From contig WFUT01000041.1 of the NCBI GenBank assembly GCA_015484845.1, forward strand, positions 1 to 52,803: 52,803 nt of DNA, read 5' to 3'. The stretch's first letter is position 1, and each line of letters begins with the position of its first letter. The notes under the pieces were generated by a model. It had not been told where the DNA came from. It was given only the letters and a program-made list of their open reading frames with translations, and did no database searches. The DNA is from Desulfobulbaceae bacterium (GTDB taxonomy: Bacteria; Desulfobacterota; Desulfobulbia; Desulfobulbales; Desulfobulbaceae). The translations under genes and the position numbers were made by a program. Below are positions 16,081 through 26,328 of this stretch, piece after piece.

Positions 16081-16794
16081 TCAGCCGACCAGGCCCAGGG
16101 TACGGCCGGCGCGGTAGAGTTCCCGCAGGGTACGAATGCCGCCGTGCCGGAACTTTTTCACCAGGAAGAGAAAGAGATACGCTGTCTGCAGGGCATCCTC
16201 CAGGGCGTCATGGGGTTTGAAACGGGGCAGGTGGAACTCGTTGCTGAGCTCATCGAGGTTGTAGGACATCGACTGGTCGCAGTGGCCGTAATAGTCGCGG
16301 CAGCGCGCCTCCTTGTAGGCCCTGGCCAGGCGCATGGTGTCGATGCTCGGGTTGGAAAGGGTACCGCCCAGTACCCGGCGGGCGGCACGGTTGAGAAAAT
16401 GCATGTCGATATCGACAAAGTGGCCGACGATGAGGGCATCGCCGCAGAAGCGGACAAACCCGGGCAGGACCTCCTCCACGGGGGGCACGCCACGGAGCTG
16501 CTCCGGGGTGATCCTGTGGATCAGGGTGGCCTGGTTGGGGTCGATGTTGCGGGGCCTGATGTAGCGATGAAAGGTCTCGCCGGGCAGGATCTGCAGGCCC
16601 TCGATGCGGACGGCGCCAATGGAGATGATCTCGTCGCGCCGCCTGTTGAGGCCTGTGAGCTCGGTATCGCAGACCACGAAAGAATAGTGGGCCAGGGGAC
16701 GGCCCTGGTCAAACGCTTCAAAAAGATTCCTGTTGTCGATCAGGACAGGATGGGGCCCGGGCAGGCCGAGGAGGGAGCGGAAAAAGTTCCCCAT
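16081..16794 (-). CDS. DnaQ-like 3'-5' exonuclease (DEDDh family)
   Basis: A 237-residue nuclease-fold protein. The ExoI motif VVCDTELTG carries Asp43 and Glu45, ExoII is GHFVDIDMHFLN, and ExoIII is HDALEDALQTA with the His and Asp of the DEDDh type. It resembles the epsilon-like exonucleases often found next to CBS/DUF294 proteins and acs rather than the replicative proofreading subunit. Its start lies three bases after the DUF294 stop, so the two are translated from one mRNA. The physiological substrate is not known; association with acetate metabolism genes is a recurrent but unexplained arrangement. An N-terminal extension of about 40 residues precedes the nuclease core. Confidence 0.87.
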   Translation of the reverse strand: MGNFFRSLLGLPGPHPVLIDNRNLFEAFDQGRPLAHYSFVVCDTELTGLNRRRDEIISIGAVRIEGLQILPGETFHRYIRPRNIDPNQATLIHRITPEQLRGVPPVEEVLPGFVRFCGDALIVGHFVDIDMHFLNRAARRVLGGTLSNPSIDTMRLARAYKEARCRDYYGHCDQSMSYNLDELSNEFHLPRFKPHDALEDALQTAYLFLFLVKKFRHGGIRTLRELYRAGRTLGLVG

Positions 16795-16797
16795 GGA

Positions 16798-18771
16798 TCA
16801 GACCACCGGAAACATGAGCTTCAGGACCGCGTGCAGCCGGTCAATCACCTCGAAGGCGTCCCGGAGCATGCGTTTTTCCAGGTCAGAGAGCTGGCCCGGG
16901 TCAATATAGTTGTCCGGTTCCTCGCCCCTGTCGATCTGGTTGAGCTGGTGGACGATGCGAAGCTGCATCTGCATCTCGTAGGCGGCATGGGCAGTTGACC
17001 AGAGATCGCCGGAGATATGGCCCTCGTCGGCCAGGACGTGAAGGCGGGCCAGGGTGTTTGTTTCATTGACATTATGCCGGAGGGCCAGGATCCTGGCAAA
17101 GTTGACGAACGGTGCCAGGCCCTGGTGTTTGATATCGAGCTTGTTGCGGTGCTCGCCGTTCTTCTCGACGATGAAGTTCTTGAAAAAGGAGAGCGGTGCC
17201 CGGCTGGCCATGCATTCCCGCGCCATGTGCAGGAGGTAGATCTCCTGCCGGCCGGTGATCCGGTTGAGATGGGCCCGCAGCTCGTCGGCAAGAGCGGTCC
17301 TGCCGAATCCGGCCCGGAAGTCGAAAAATATGGTGGCGTTGAGCAGCTCCCGGGGCTCCGGCGTCTCGACCCAGGAGGAAAAGTACTCCTTCCAGACCGA
17401 CAAAGGCTGGCACCAGCGGGGGTTGACGGCCATGATCTCGCCGGGGCAGAGCGGATAGCCGCACTTGACCAGGTGATCGATGGCCTGGCGGGCGAAGCGG
17501 CCGAAGTACTCCTCGGCCGCGCGCCGCTCGCTGTCACTGCCGGGATCGGCATAGATGATGGCGTTGTCCTGGTCGGTCTTGAAGGTCTGCTCCCTGCGCC
17601 CCTCGCTGCCCAGCAGGAGCCAGCAGTACTCCAGGGGCGGCGGCCCCATCTCTTCCTCGAGCAGGGTCAGGAGACGGGTCAGGATGTGGTCATTGAGAAT
17701 GGAGATCATGCGGGCGATGTTGGAGGCCTTGGCGCCCTCGATGACCAGGTTGCGGATCATGTCCGGAATCCGGCGCGACAGGGGATAGAGACCGTCCATG
17801 GTGCGCTGCTTACCGATCTCCTTGAACAGGAGATAGGGGGAGTTCCCCTGCAGGAGCATGATGTCATGGGAGGTCACCACGCCCACCACCTGGCCCTTCT
17901 GCTCCACGGCCAGGTGATGGATACCGCTGGACATCATCGTGAGCAGGGCGTCGAAACAGACGGCCCGGGACAGGACCCGGATCACGGGCTGGGACATGAT
18001 GCGCGCAACCGGCTCACTGTAGTCGAGCCCGGCGGCGATCACCTTGTTGCGCAGGTCACGGTCCGTGACGATGCCGATGATCTCCCGGCTCTCCCCGGGC
18101 CGGTGCACCAGGATGGAGCCGATCCTGAACTCGGCCATGGCCCGGGCCGCCTCCTGGATGGTGGCATCGGCGGGCAGGGCACGGGGCTTCTGCTTGACCA
18201 GGTCGCCAACCTGCAGCGAGAAGAGCAGCAGGTCCTCGTCGCTGCGCCGCCCCATCCGGTGCCGGCGCAGCTCGGTGTAGGCGGTGTTGACGATCTTTTC
18301 CGAGAAGTTCTTCAGGTAGTACTGGGCAAAACCGGGCTGGTTCTCGATCAGGTCGAGGAAATCCTCGCGCGGCAGGAGGAAACAGAAGGTGTCCTCCACC
18401 GTCTCCACGTTCAGGTTGGCCGGCGTGTTGCGGATGATCGGCAGGGCGCCGACAGAGGACCCTTCGCCCCGGTAATCCTTGAGGGTGACCTCGCCCTCGT
18501 CATCGACGATGTAGGACCTGACCCCGCCCTGCTGGATCAGGAAAAGATGGGTAAGCTCGGTCTCGCCCGCGGTCAAAAGCCGGGTTCCACGAGGATAGAA
18601 ATCGACCCGGACGTGGCGGGCAATCTGCCTGAGCTTTTCCTCGGCCAGTTCGTTAAACGGCATGATGTTGCGAAGGAAATCGACCACCACCTCCGGTGGC
18701 GCCGCCTGCGAGACCCCCCTGCCCGGACCCTGTGCCGGGGAAGGGCCCTTTTTGCCGGACAATTGCATCAT
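16798..18771 (-). CDS. cNMP-binding / CBS / DUF294 nucleotidyltransferase-like signalling protein
   Basis: A 657-residue soluble protein. A cyclic-nucleotide-binding-like domain occupies about 30-155 (MPFNELAEEKLRQIARHVRV, then YPRGTRLLTAGETELTHLFLI). Two CBS motifs follow at about 195-320 (GSILVHRPGESREIIGIVTDRDL and HHLAVEQKGQVVGVVTSHDIM). A DUF294 nucleotidyltransferase-like domain comes next, with LLGSEGRREQTFKTDQDNA, and a helical C-terminal domain ends the protein. Similar proteins regulate or accompany acs and acetate transport; an adenine-nucleotide energy sensor is plausible. GGAG lies just before two consecutive ATGs, and the exact first Met is uncertain by one codon. It is probably transcribed separately from acs, because a terminator stands between them. 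Confidence 0.88.
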   Translation of the reverse strand: MMQLSGKKGPSPAQGPGRGVSQAAPPEVVVDFLRNIMPFNELAEEKLRQIARHVRVDFYPRGTRLLTAGETELTHLFLIQQGGVRSYIVDDEGEVTLKDYRGEGSSVGALPIIRNTPANLNVETVEDTFCFLLPREDFLDLIENQPGFAQYYLKNFSEKIVNTAYTELRRHRMGRRSDEDLLLFSLQVGDLVKQKPRALPADATIQEAARAMAEFRIGSILVHRPGESREIIGIVTDRDLRNKVIAAGLDYSEPVARIMSQPVIRVLSRAVCFDALLTMMSSGIHHLAVEQKGQVVGVVTSHDIMLLQGNSPYLLFKEIGKQRTMDGLYPLSRRIPDMIRNLVIEGAKASNIARMISILNDHILTRLLTLLEEEMGPPPLEYCWLLLGSEGRREQTFKTDQDNAIIYADPGSDSERRAAEEYFGRFARQAIDHLVKCGYPLCPGEIMAVNPRWCQPLSVWKEYFSSWVETPEPRELLNATIFFDFRAGFGRTALADELRAHLNRITGRQEIYLLHMARECMASRAPLSFFKNFIVEKNGEHRNKLDIKHQGLAPFVNFARILALRHNVNETNTLARLHVLADEGHISGDLWSTAHAAYEMQMQLRIVHQLNQIDRGEEPDNYIDPGQLSDLEKRMLRDAFEVIDRLHAVLKLMFPVV

Positions 18772-18790
18772 CGTGCTCCATGGTATCAGA

Positions 18791-18811
18791 AGACAAGAGA
18801 CAGGAGACAGG
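18791..18811. repeat. heptamer-phased short tandem repeat upstream of the DUF294 gene
   Basis: Three contiguous 7-base units, AGACAAG, AGACAGG and AGACAGG, lie about 20 bases upstream of the DUF294 start codon. Copy number variation here would alter the leader length. Compare the array at 8397-8425 in an equivalent position. Confidence 0.7.
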
Positions 18812-18922
18812 GGCCGATAGCCGGATCAGCCTGCGCCTGCGACCGGGTTGAGGGGCAATGGCCCCCTTCTCACTCCCCATCGGGACGGTGAACTGAACAT
18901 GCGGCCCATCCTGCCGGTGTCA

Positions 18923-18966
18923 GAAAACAAAGCAGGCAGGCCACCCTGCCGGGTGCGCCTGCCTGC
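18923..18966 (-). terminator. intrinsic terminator of acs
   Basis: On the minus strand GCAGGCAGGC pairs with GCCTGCCTGC around a 15-base loop (which itself contains a small CCC/GGG stem), followed by TTTGTTTTC. It lies 48 bases after the acs stop codon and separates acs from the DUF294 gene. Confidence 0.88.
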
Positions 18967-19013
18967 CGTTATCGTCGTCGTGACGGGTGTATGCATCCCT
19001 TCACGTGGTCACA

Positions 19014-21002
<1,989 letters not shown>

Positions 21003-21133
21003 GCTGCACTCCTTGTCTGATGGTTGACTGTTTAATCATGCAACTGCCAGGACAACTGCCGCTGTTCCGGGCCCTCTCCCGGCCCGGCACGATCGGTGAT
21101 TTGCTCTTTGGCCGTAATATTTTCCGCCATCTT

Positions 21134-21139
21134 TGTCAA
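21134..21139 (-). promoter_or_regulatory. candidate -35 element of acs
   Basis: A perfect TTGACA on the minus strand, about 132 bases upstream of the acs start. The -10 is not good: TATTAC occurs at a 14-base spacing and only TACGGC at 17, so an activator may be needed, as is usual for acs. I place this at modest confidence. Confidence 0.35.
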
Positions 21140-21280
21140 GCAGAACCGCCAGCTCCTGTCCGGAAATGGCAACAGCGCAAAGCCATTGAACTTGGCCCGC
21201 AAATGGGGTATCTGGGAAACATATTGAAAACCAACGAAAATCCCCGGACCACTGCCCGGGAATGCAACGGAGAGAGATCC

Positions 21281-21769
21281 ATGGCGGCACCGCTCGAAAA
21301 ACAGGTCCTCGGACTGCTCCACACCGGTCTTGACAAGAAGGCGGTTCTCGCGCGCCTGGCCACCGGGAAAAACCGGGACGAGCTGCTGGCCATACTCAAC
21401 GACCTGCCCACGGAGCAGCGCCGGCGGCAGCATATCTGGATCAACTGGATGCTGCTTATCTTCCTTTTCGCGGTGACCAGCAGAAAGATCTACCAGGTCA
21501 CCATCCTCCTCATGGCCGCCGTCTCCGTCAACCGGTTCTCCCCCCTGATGCTGCTCAACCTTGTTGTCCCGGCCATCAACTTCTACATCCTCCGCGAGAT
21601 CGTGCTCTTCCACCGCCAGGGCTACCTGTTTCTCGCCGTGGTCTCCATGCTCGCCCTGCTGCGGCCCGAAAACCGGGTCCTGCCCGATCTCTACCTCTAC
21701 CCGGCCATGGCGCTCCTGGCCGTCGTCCTCATGCTGCGTCTGTTCCCGGCCAGGGAAAAACTGGCCTGA
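21281..21769 (+). CDS. small integral membrane protein of unknown function
   Basis: A 162-residue protein I do not recognise. A soluble N-terminus of about 45 residues (LEKQVLGLLHTGLDKKAVLARLATGKNRDELLAILNDLP) precedes about four hydrophobic segments: HIWINWMLLIFLFAVTS, YQVTILLMAAVSVNRFSPLML with LLNLVVPAINFYILREIVLF, and YLFLAVVSMLALL, then LYPAMALLAVVLMLRLF. The N-terminal segment may form a helix-turn-helix-like helical bundle, but that is uncertain. The start at 21281 is preferred because CGGAGAGAGATCC lies immediately before it; upstream codons in frame are not protein-like. It is divergent from acs, and no functional tie is evident. Confidence 0.7.
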   Translation: MAAPLEKQVLGLLHTGLDKKAVLARLATGKNRDELLAILNDLPTEQRRRQHIWINWMLLIFLFAVTSRKIYQVTILLMAAVSVNRFSPLMLLNLVVPAINFYILREIVLFHRQGYLFLAVVSMLALLRPENRVLPDLYLYPAMALLAVVLMLRLFPAREKLA

Positions 21770-22071
21770 TCCCGCTTTCCGGCCCTGTTATGATTGACGA
21801 ATCAGCAATATTAGAGTTTAATTAAATACTGACCATCCGCCCGCTGCCCGAATCCCGCAACCGGCGCATTCGTCAAAGAGGCGGGACCCCGGGGCCGCAG
21901 GGGCAGGGGCCGCCTTGCCGGCACCGATGTGCCGGCCATGGCGAACGACAAGAACAGGGGCGGACAGGGGCCATCTCCCGTCATTGCCGCCACAGCGAAA
22001 ACCGGGCCGGTTGCTGTCCCACGAGCCCCTGTTGCTCCGACAACTCCAAGCACACACCAGGGGAAAGGACC
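21770..22071. other. promoter-containing intergenic region before the ArsR-family operon
   Basis: About 300 bases. It carries a good sigma-70 promoter with an overlapping AT-rich dyad at 21794-21830. The remaining 240 bases, up to the regulator start, form a GC-rich leader in which no small gene or riboswitch was recognised. Confidence 0.6.
21794..21830 (+). promoter_or_regulatory. sigma-70 promoter with overlapping AT-rich dyad (candidate operator)
   Basis: TTGACG (21794-21799), a 17-base spacer, and TTTAAT (21817-21822). The perfect palindrome TTTAATTAAA (21817-21826) and an imperfect extension AGAGTTTAATTAAATACT overlap the -10. ArsR-family repressors bind AT-rich dyads over their own promoters, so this is a candidate autoregulatory operator for the gene starting at 22072. 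Confidence 0.6.
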
Positions 22072-22410
22072 ATGCACACCCGGGAGGTAGATGAGCTGGC
22101 CGGCCTGCTCAAGGCCATGTCGCACCCGATCCGACTGAAGATCCTCTGCCTGCTCCAGGACAGCGAACTCTCGGTCTCGAGCATCCGGGAACAGGTCAAG
22201 ACCACCAACGCCAACATCTCGCAGCATCTCAACGTCCTGCGCAACCAGGGGATCATCGATTTCCGCAGGGATGCCAACTTCATCTACAACCGGATCAGCG
22301 ATCGCCGGATCATTGAACTGATCAGTACCCTGCAGCAGCTGTTCTGTACGGGCAAGCCGTCCGACAGCGGCCATCACCGGCACCACGCCCCGGCCGGAGA
22401 GCAGCGATGA
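22072..22410 (+). CDS. ArsR-family regulator with SqrR/BigR-like cysteine pair
   Basis: A 112-residue winged-helix repressor. The recognition region is VKTTNANISQHLNVLRNQGIIDFRRDANFIYNRI, an ArsR/SmtB pattern. It lacks the metal-site ELCVCDL motif of ArsR/SmtB. Instead it has two cysteines, Cys26 in RLKILCLLQDSE and Cys92 in LISTLQQLFC, separated by 66 residues. That is the separation of the redox pair in SqrR (41/107) and BigR (42/108), which form a tetrasulfide or disulfide with reactive sulfur species and then leave DNA. A His/Ser-rich tail follows. GGGGAAAGG precedes the ATG. Its stop overlaps the transporter start (ATGA), so it is coupled to that gene. The sulfur-sensing role is inference. 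Confidence 0.85.
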   Translation: MHTREVDELAGLLKAMSHPIRLKILCLLQDSELSVSSIREQVKTTNANISQHLNVLRNQGIIDFRRDANFIYNRISDRRIIELISTLQQLFCTGKPSDSGHHRHHAPAGEQR

Positions 22411-25034
22411 CGCCAGGCGCCCTGGTCCGCCTCGCCCTCGACCGCCCCGGCCTGGTCATGGTCCTGGTCCTGGCCTGGACCCTGCTCACCGGTGCGCTCG
22501 CCGTCAGGGTCCGGCCGGACGCCGATCCCGGCGCCATGCTGCCGGCGGATGCATTCGCCAGGCACTTCAACGAGCAGACCAGGAAGGAGTTCAACCTGCA
22601 TGGCGTCGTGGTTCTCGGTGTGGTCAATGACCGGGACAGGAACGGGGTCTTCAATCCCGGGACCCTGAAGAAGATCCTCGCCCTGAGCCGGTTTGCCGCC
22701 ACCCTCCGTGACCCGAAAAGGCCGGAGCGCCGGGTCATTGCCAGTGACATGGTGGCCCCGGACAGCGTGGACCTGGTGGAGCCGGCCGGCCTGGGCAAGG
22801 TCCGCTTCTCCCTCCTGATGCCAAAGGCCCCCGCCACCCGGGCGCAGGCCGTGGCCATCCGGGACAGGGCCCTGGCCGATCCGCTGCTCAGGGGAACGCT
22901 GGTCTCGGCGGACGGGCGGGCCATGGCCATCTCCATCCCGGTCAGCAGAACGGATATTGCCCGCCGGGTGGGTCTCGCCCTGGAGGCGAAGATCAGGGAA
23001 CTCGGCACCGGCAGCGACCGCTTCTATATCAGCGGCCTGCCGCTGGTCGAGGACACCTTTGCCACCGACCTCCTGCTCCAGCCCGCCATCATGGCACTGC
23101 CGGTCCTGCTGCTGCTCTTTCTGCTCCTCTACCTGCTCTTCAGGAGGATCCGGCTCGTGGTGCCGCCCCTGTTGGTCGCCACGGCGACCGTACTCTCCAC
23201 CATGGGACTCTTCATCGGCGCGGGCAACGGCCTGCAGGTCATCAGCGTCATGATCCCCGTCTTTCTCGCGCCCGTGGCACTGGCAGGTCCGCTCCGCCTC
23301 CTGTCCGGGCTCTCCGCTCTCCCCGGCCGGGATGGTGACCGGCGCCGGGACGTGGAGCAGGTGATGGCCGACCGCCTCACCCCCATGCTGCGCACCGCGC
23401 TCACCTCGGCGGCCGGCTTCGCCTCCCTGGTCCTGTTCCCTGTCCCTGCCGTCAGGATGTTCGGCCTCTTCATGGCCTTCGGCATCATGCTCGCCTGGCT
23501 GCTGACCATTGTCATTATCCCTGCCGCCATCATGCTGACGCGGAAAGAGGCCGGCAACAGTGGCAGCTCCCCCGTGGCCGCCGACAGCCTGCCCATCAAC
23601 CGTTGCCTTCTCTGGACCGGCCGCACCGCCGCCGCCCGTCCCTGGCTGGTCATCGGCTGCAGCCTGGGCGTGGCGGCAGTGGCCGGCATCGGCATCCTCC
23701 TGGTCCGGGTCAACGACAACCCGGTCCGATGGTTCGGCCGCAACCAGCCGGTCCGCGTGGCGGACAGGATACTCAACAGCCGCTTTGCCGGTACCTGGCA
23801 GGCATACCTCGTCCTCCGGGGCGAGGGCCCGCCCATGACCCTGGACCAGGCCGCCGACTGGCTGCGCAACGAACTGGATGACAAGCTCATCGACGTGCCG
23901 GTGATCCGCCAGAAGGCACTGGCAGAGATCGCCGAGGCCGCGGCCGAAAGCGAAAATCCCGCCGCCATGGCCAGGCGGCTGGAAAAATCATGGACCCGGG
24001 AGATCAGGCGGCTGCAGCCCAACGACGCCGTGGGCTATGACCGCTGGTCCACGGCCCTGGACACCCTGGACCGGCTGCGTAACCAGGAGGAGGTCTTCAA
24101 GCGGCCCGACGTGCTCCGCTACATCGACGGCCTGCAGCGCCACCTGGAAAACCTGGACACGGTGGGCAGCAGCTACTCGCTGGTCGCACTGGTCAAGATG
24201 GCGCACCAGGCACTGCTGGAGGGGGACCGGCGCTACTTTTCGATCCCGGACACGGTCAATGCCGTGGCCCAGGCCCTGGATACCTACCGCCAGAGCCACA
24301 GGCCCGACCGGATCCGGCACCTGGTGACCAGGAACTACAGCCGGGCCAACATCGACGTCCGGCTCAGGAGCGGCAACAGCAGGGACATGGCACGGCTGGC
24401 CCGGGACACGGACAGCTACTTTGCCGCCAACCCGCCACCCGTCCGCCTGCGACATGACTGGGCCGGCCCCGCCTTTCTCCACGCCGCCTGGCAGCAACGG
24501 CTGACAACCGGCATGCTCAGGTCCCTGCTTCTCGGCTGCATCACCGTCTTTCTCGCCGCGACCCTGTTTTTCCGTTCCCCGGCCTGGGGAGCCCTGGCCC
24601 TGGTGCCGCTTGCCTGCAGCATCGGCATCACATCCGCCATGATCGGGTTCTCTGGCAGCGACTTCAATGTGCCCCTGGCGGCGCTCTCCCTGCTGCCCCT
24701 GGGCCTGGCCGTTGACGGCGGGATGCACTTTCTCCAGGAGGCCCGGCAGACCATGCAGCGACCCGGCGACTGGCAGGAGAGCGTCTCTGCCCTGGGCCGG
24801 GGAACGGTACGGGTCATGGGCCGCACGGGTATCGCTGTCGCGGCCATGGGCACGCCGCTGCTCTTCTCGCCCCTGGTCCCTTTCCGCAGCGCTGCCCTGA
24901 TGCTGGCCTCCACCGCCCTCTGCTCGGGCCTGGCCATCCTCTGGGTCCTGCCGGCGCTGCTGAGCCTCCTGCGGACGAGGCTGTTCAGGGACATTGCCAT
25001 GCAAGAAACCGTGGCAGAGGATCAAGGCACATAA
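22407..25034 (+). CDS. MMPL/RND-superfamily transporter
   Basis: An 875-residue inner-membrane transporter with the duplicated RND/MMPL layout. An N-terminal helix (LVMVLVLAWTLLTGALAV) is followed by a large periplasmic domain (about 40-220), a helix bundle at about 225-375 (AIMALPVLLLLFLLLYLLF through LAWLLTIVIIPAAIML), then a second half with a helix near 412-432, a second periplasmic domain, and helices from about 705 to 865. ISGLPLVEDTFATDLL before the second bundle is typical of MMPL members. Such proteins export lipids, sterol-like molecules or other hydrophobic compounds using the proton gradient. It overlaps the regulator gene by four bases. No membrane-fusion or outer-membrane partner is present. 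The substrate is unknown. Confidence 0.85.
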   Translation: MTPGALVRLALDRPGLVMVLVLAWTLLTGALAVRVRPDADPGAMLPADAFARHFNEQTRKEFNLHGVVVLGVVNDRDRNGVFNPGTLKKILALSRFAATLRDPKRPERRVIASDMVAPDSVDLVEPAGLGKVRFSLLMPKAPATRAQAVAIRDRALADPLLRGTLVSADGRAMAISIPVSRTDIARRVGLALEAKIRELGTGSDRFYISGLPLVEDTFATDLLLQPAIMALPVLLLLFLLLYLLFRRIRLVVPPLLVATATVLSTMGLFIGAGNGLQVISVMIPVFLAPVALAGPLRLLSGLSALPGRDGDRRRDVEQVMADRLTPMLRTALTSAAGFASLVLFPVPAVRMFGLFMAFGIMLAWLLTIVIIPAAIMLTRKEAGNSGSSPVAADSLPINRCLLWTGRTAAARPWLVIGCSLGVAAVAGIGILLVRVNDNPVRWFGRNQPVRVADRILNSRFAGTWQAYLVLRGEGPPMTLDQAADWLRNELDDKLIDVPVIRQKALAEIAEAAAESENPAAMARRLEKSWTREIRRLQPNDAVGYDRWSTALDTLDRLRNQEEVFKRPDVLRYIDGLQRHLENLDTVGSSYSLVALVKMAHQALLEGDRRYFSIPDTVNAVAQALDTYRQSHRPDRIRHLVTRNYSRANIDVRLRSGNSRDMARLARDTDSYFAANPPPVRLRHDWAGPAFLHAAWQQRLTTGMLRSLLLGCITVFLAATLFFRSPAWGALALVPLACSIGITSAMIGFSGSDFNVPLAALSLLPLGLAVDGGMHFLQEARQTMQRPGDWQESVSALGRGTVRVMGRTGIAVAAMGTPLLFSPLVPFRSAALMLASTALCSGLAILWVLPALLSLLRTRLFRDIAMQETVAEDQGT

Positions 25035-25146
25035 ATCGCGGCCGGGCATGCGCCAGGCCCCGGAAGAGGTGGCGCAGATGCCGGCCCGGCACGGCAGGTT
25101 CAACAATATACTTTTAATATCAACAAATTACGGAAGGAGAAATATC

Positions 25147-25362
25147 ATGGTTGTCAACGACTGGGTTCATGTCTTTGCCGGCTTCTTTATCCTGATCAGC
25201 CTTGCCCTGGGGGTCGACACCCCGGCCAACCCCCTCTTTGTCAGCCGCTACTGGCTGTTTTTCACCGCCTTTGTCGGCGCCAACCTCTTCCAGTACGGCT
25301 TCACCGGTTTCTGCCCCCTGGCCATCATCCTGAAGAAACTCGGGGTACCGGAATCGAAATAA
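25147..25362 (+). CDS. DUF2892 (YgaP-type) small membrane protein
   Basis: A 71-residue protein, MVVNDWVHVFAGFFILISLA at the start, with two membrane helices; the second contains LFFTAFVGANLFQYGFTGFCPL, the conserved DUF2892 end with the QYGFTGFCPLAIIL cysteine motif. In E. coli YgaP this domain is fused to a rhodanese and is regulated by the ArsR-type YgaV; BigR operons also carry a small DUF2892 protein. Here it follows the MMPL gene by 112 bases, with AAGGAGAAATATC before the ATG. It supports a sulfur-related role for the operon. No rhodanese or persulfide dioxygenase gene is in the window. Confidence 0.85.
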   Translation: MVVNDWVHVFAGFFILISLALGVDTPANPLFVSRYWLFFTAFVGANLFQYGFTGFCPLAIILKKLGVPESK

Positions 25363-25373
25363 CACCTGTTGAG

Positions 25374-25404
25374 CGGACCGGGGCGGTCACGGCGCCCCGG
25401 TCCG
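25374..25404 (+). terminator. inverted repeat after the DUF2892 gene, possible terminator
   Basis: A perfect 12-base stem, CGGACCGGGGCG with CGCCCCGGTCCG, around a 7-base loop begins 11 bases after the DUF2892 stop codon. No U-run follows (TCAAGCTTGCC), so it may be a weak terminator or a 3'-end stabilising stem. Confidence 0.5.
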
Positions 25405-26236
25405 TCAAGCTTGCCCTCCCCCGGCCGTGGCCAATGTCGCGACCATAACACGCCATCCCCTGACCCGAAGAGTTCCGGTGCAGGGGCGCCTGTCGCGTGT
25501 CCGGGCCGGGCCGAGCTGATGCCGGATCGCGCCCGCCTGCCCGGAAGGGATCTCTCCTGCCCGGCCCTTCCGTCTTCCCTGGCAGACAGGAGAAAAACAC
25601 CCACTGTCAGCACCGCGCATCCAACTGTCAGCACTGGAAAAATCGGCATACCGTCCAAAAACCCTTCCCAGCGCAATCCCACGCTGTAGCCATGCCCTGA
25701 CGAATACCGGCGACGCCCTGCCTTTGCCGATCCTCTCTTTGCGCCCTCCCCTGTCTCCTTCTCCCGACTCGCCCGGGAATATCTCTGTTCGCTTCCGATT
25801 CCCGCAGGAAAACAAGCTCACGAATATCTCACATCTTGCCAGTGCTCCCGGATGGTTAGCTGACCGGAGCACTGCCCGCCCCATGTCGTCACCCTGAGAA
25901 AAAGACCATCTTGCCAGCACCTGGAACGGTAAATGCAATTTTGAGGAAGATTATCAATTCGTATTGCAGGGCAAGGTTGACGTCCGACAGCCCGCCGTCA
26001 CCCTTGCCGCTGCGGGCGACCAGCACGGCTGGACCAGATTTTCGGGCCATAGCCGCAACAAACCATGAAAATGCCGCCGCCTCTTCCGCTGCGAGCGAAC
26101 ATTTTGGCATAAACCAGCATGGCTGGACCAGGTTTTCAGGGCACAGCCGCAACAGACCATGAAAATGCCGCCGGCCCGCCTAACCACGGGCAGGTGTTTT
26201 CGAATAACGGTGTGACCGGATGGTCATCATCCAATC
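25405..26236. other. intergenic region with hairpin and direct repeats, no supported gene
   Basis: About 830 bases before the riboswitch. No frame looks coding. A stem CAGTGCTCC / GGAGCACTG with a 17-base loop lies at 25840-25874, and two copies of a 61-base sequence lie at 26019-26079 and 26113-26173. The rest is unremarkable GC-rich sequence. Confidence 0.55.
26019..26173. repeat. two 61-base direct repeats, 94 bases apart
   Basis: Copies at 26019-26079 and 26113-26173 match at 55 of 61 positions without gaps. Each opens with a small hairpin (CCAGC..GCTGG) and ends with CCATGAAAATGCCGCCG. They sit directly upstream of the c-di-GMP riboswitch. Nothing I know matches the unit. It may be a duplicated regulatory segment or a duplicated promoter. 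Confidence 0.8.
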
Positions 26237-26328
26237 CCGAAAAAGGCAAACCGCCTGAAAGAGCGGGACGCAAAGCCACCGGCCTACGTTTCTGCAGAAC
26301 AGAAATAGGGTAGCGGGGTTGCCGCAGG
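26237..26328 (+). ncRNA. cyclic di-GMP-I (GEMM) riboswitch
   Basis: The conserved core is intact: GGCAAACC followed by a GAAA tetraloop-bearing stem (GCCTGAAAGAGC), GGGACGCAAAGCC, ACCGGCCTA, a variable hairpin (TTTCTGCAGAACAGAAA), and GGGTAGCGGGGTTGCCG. This order and spacing are those of class I c-di-GMP aptamers. It lies 110 bases upstream of the gene for a 1096-residue secreted protein, so it should couple that gene to c-di-GMP. Whether it switches on or off cannot be told; no clear terminator stem was seen in the expression platform at 26329-26420. Confidence 0.92.
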
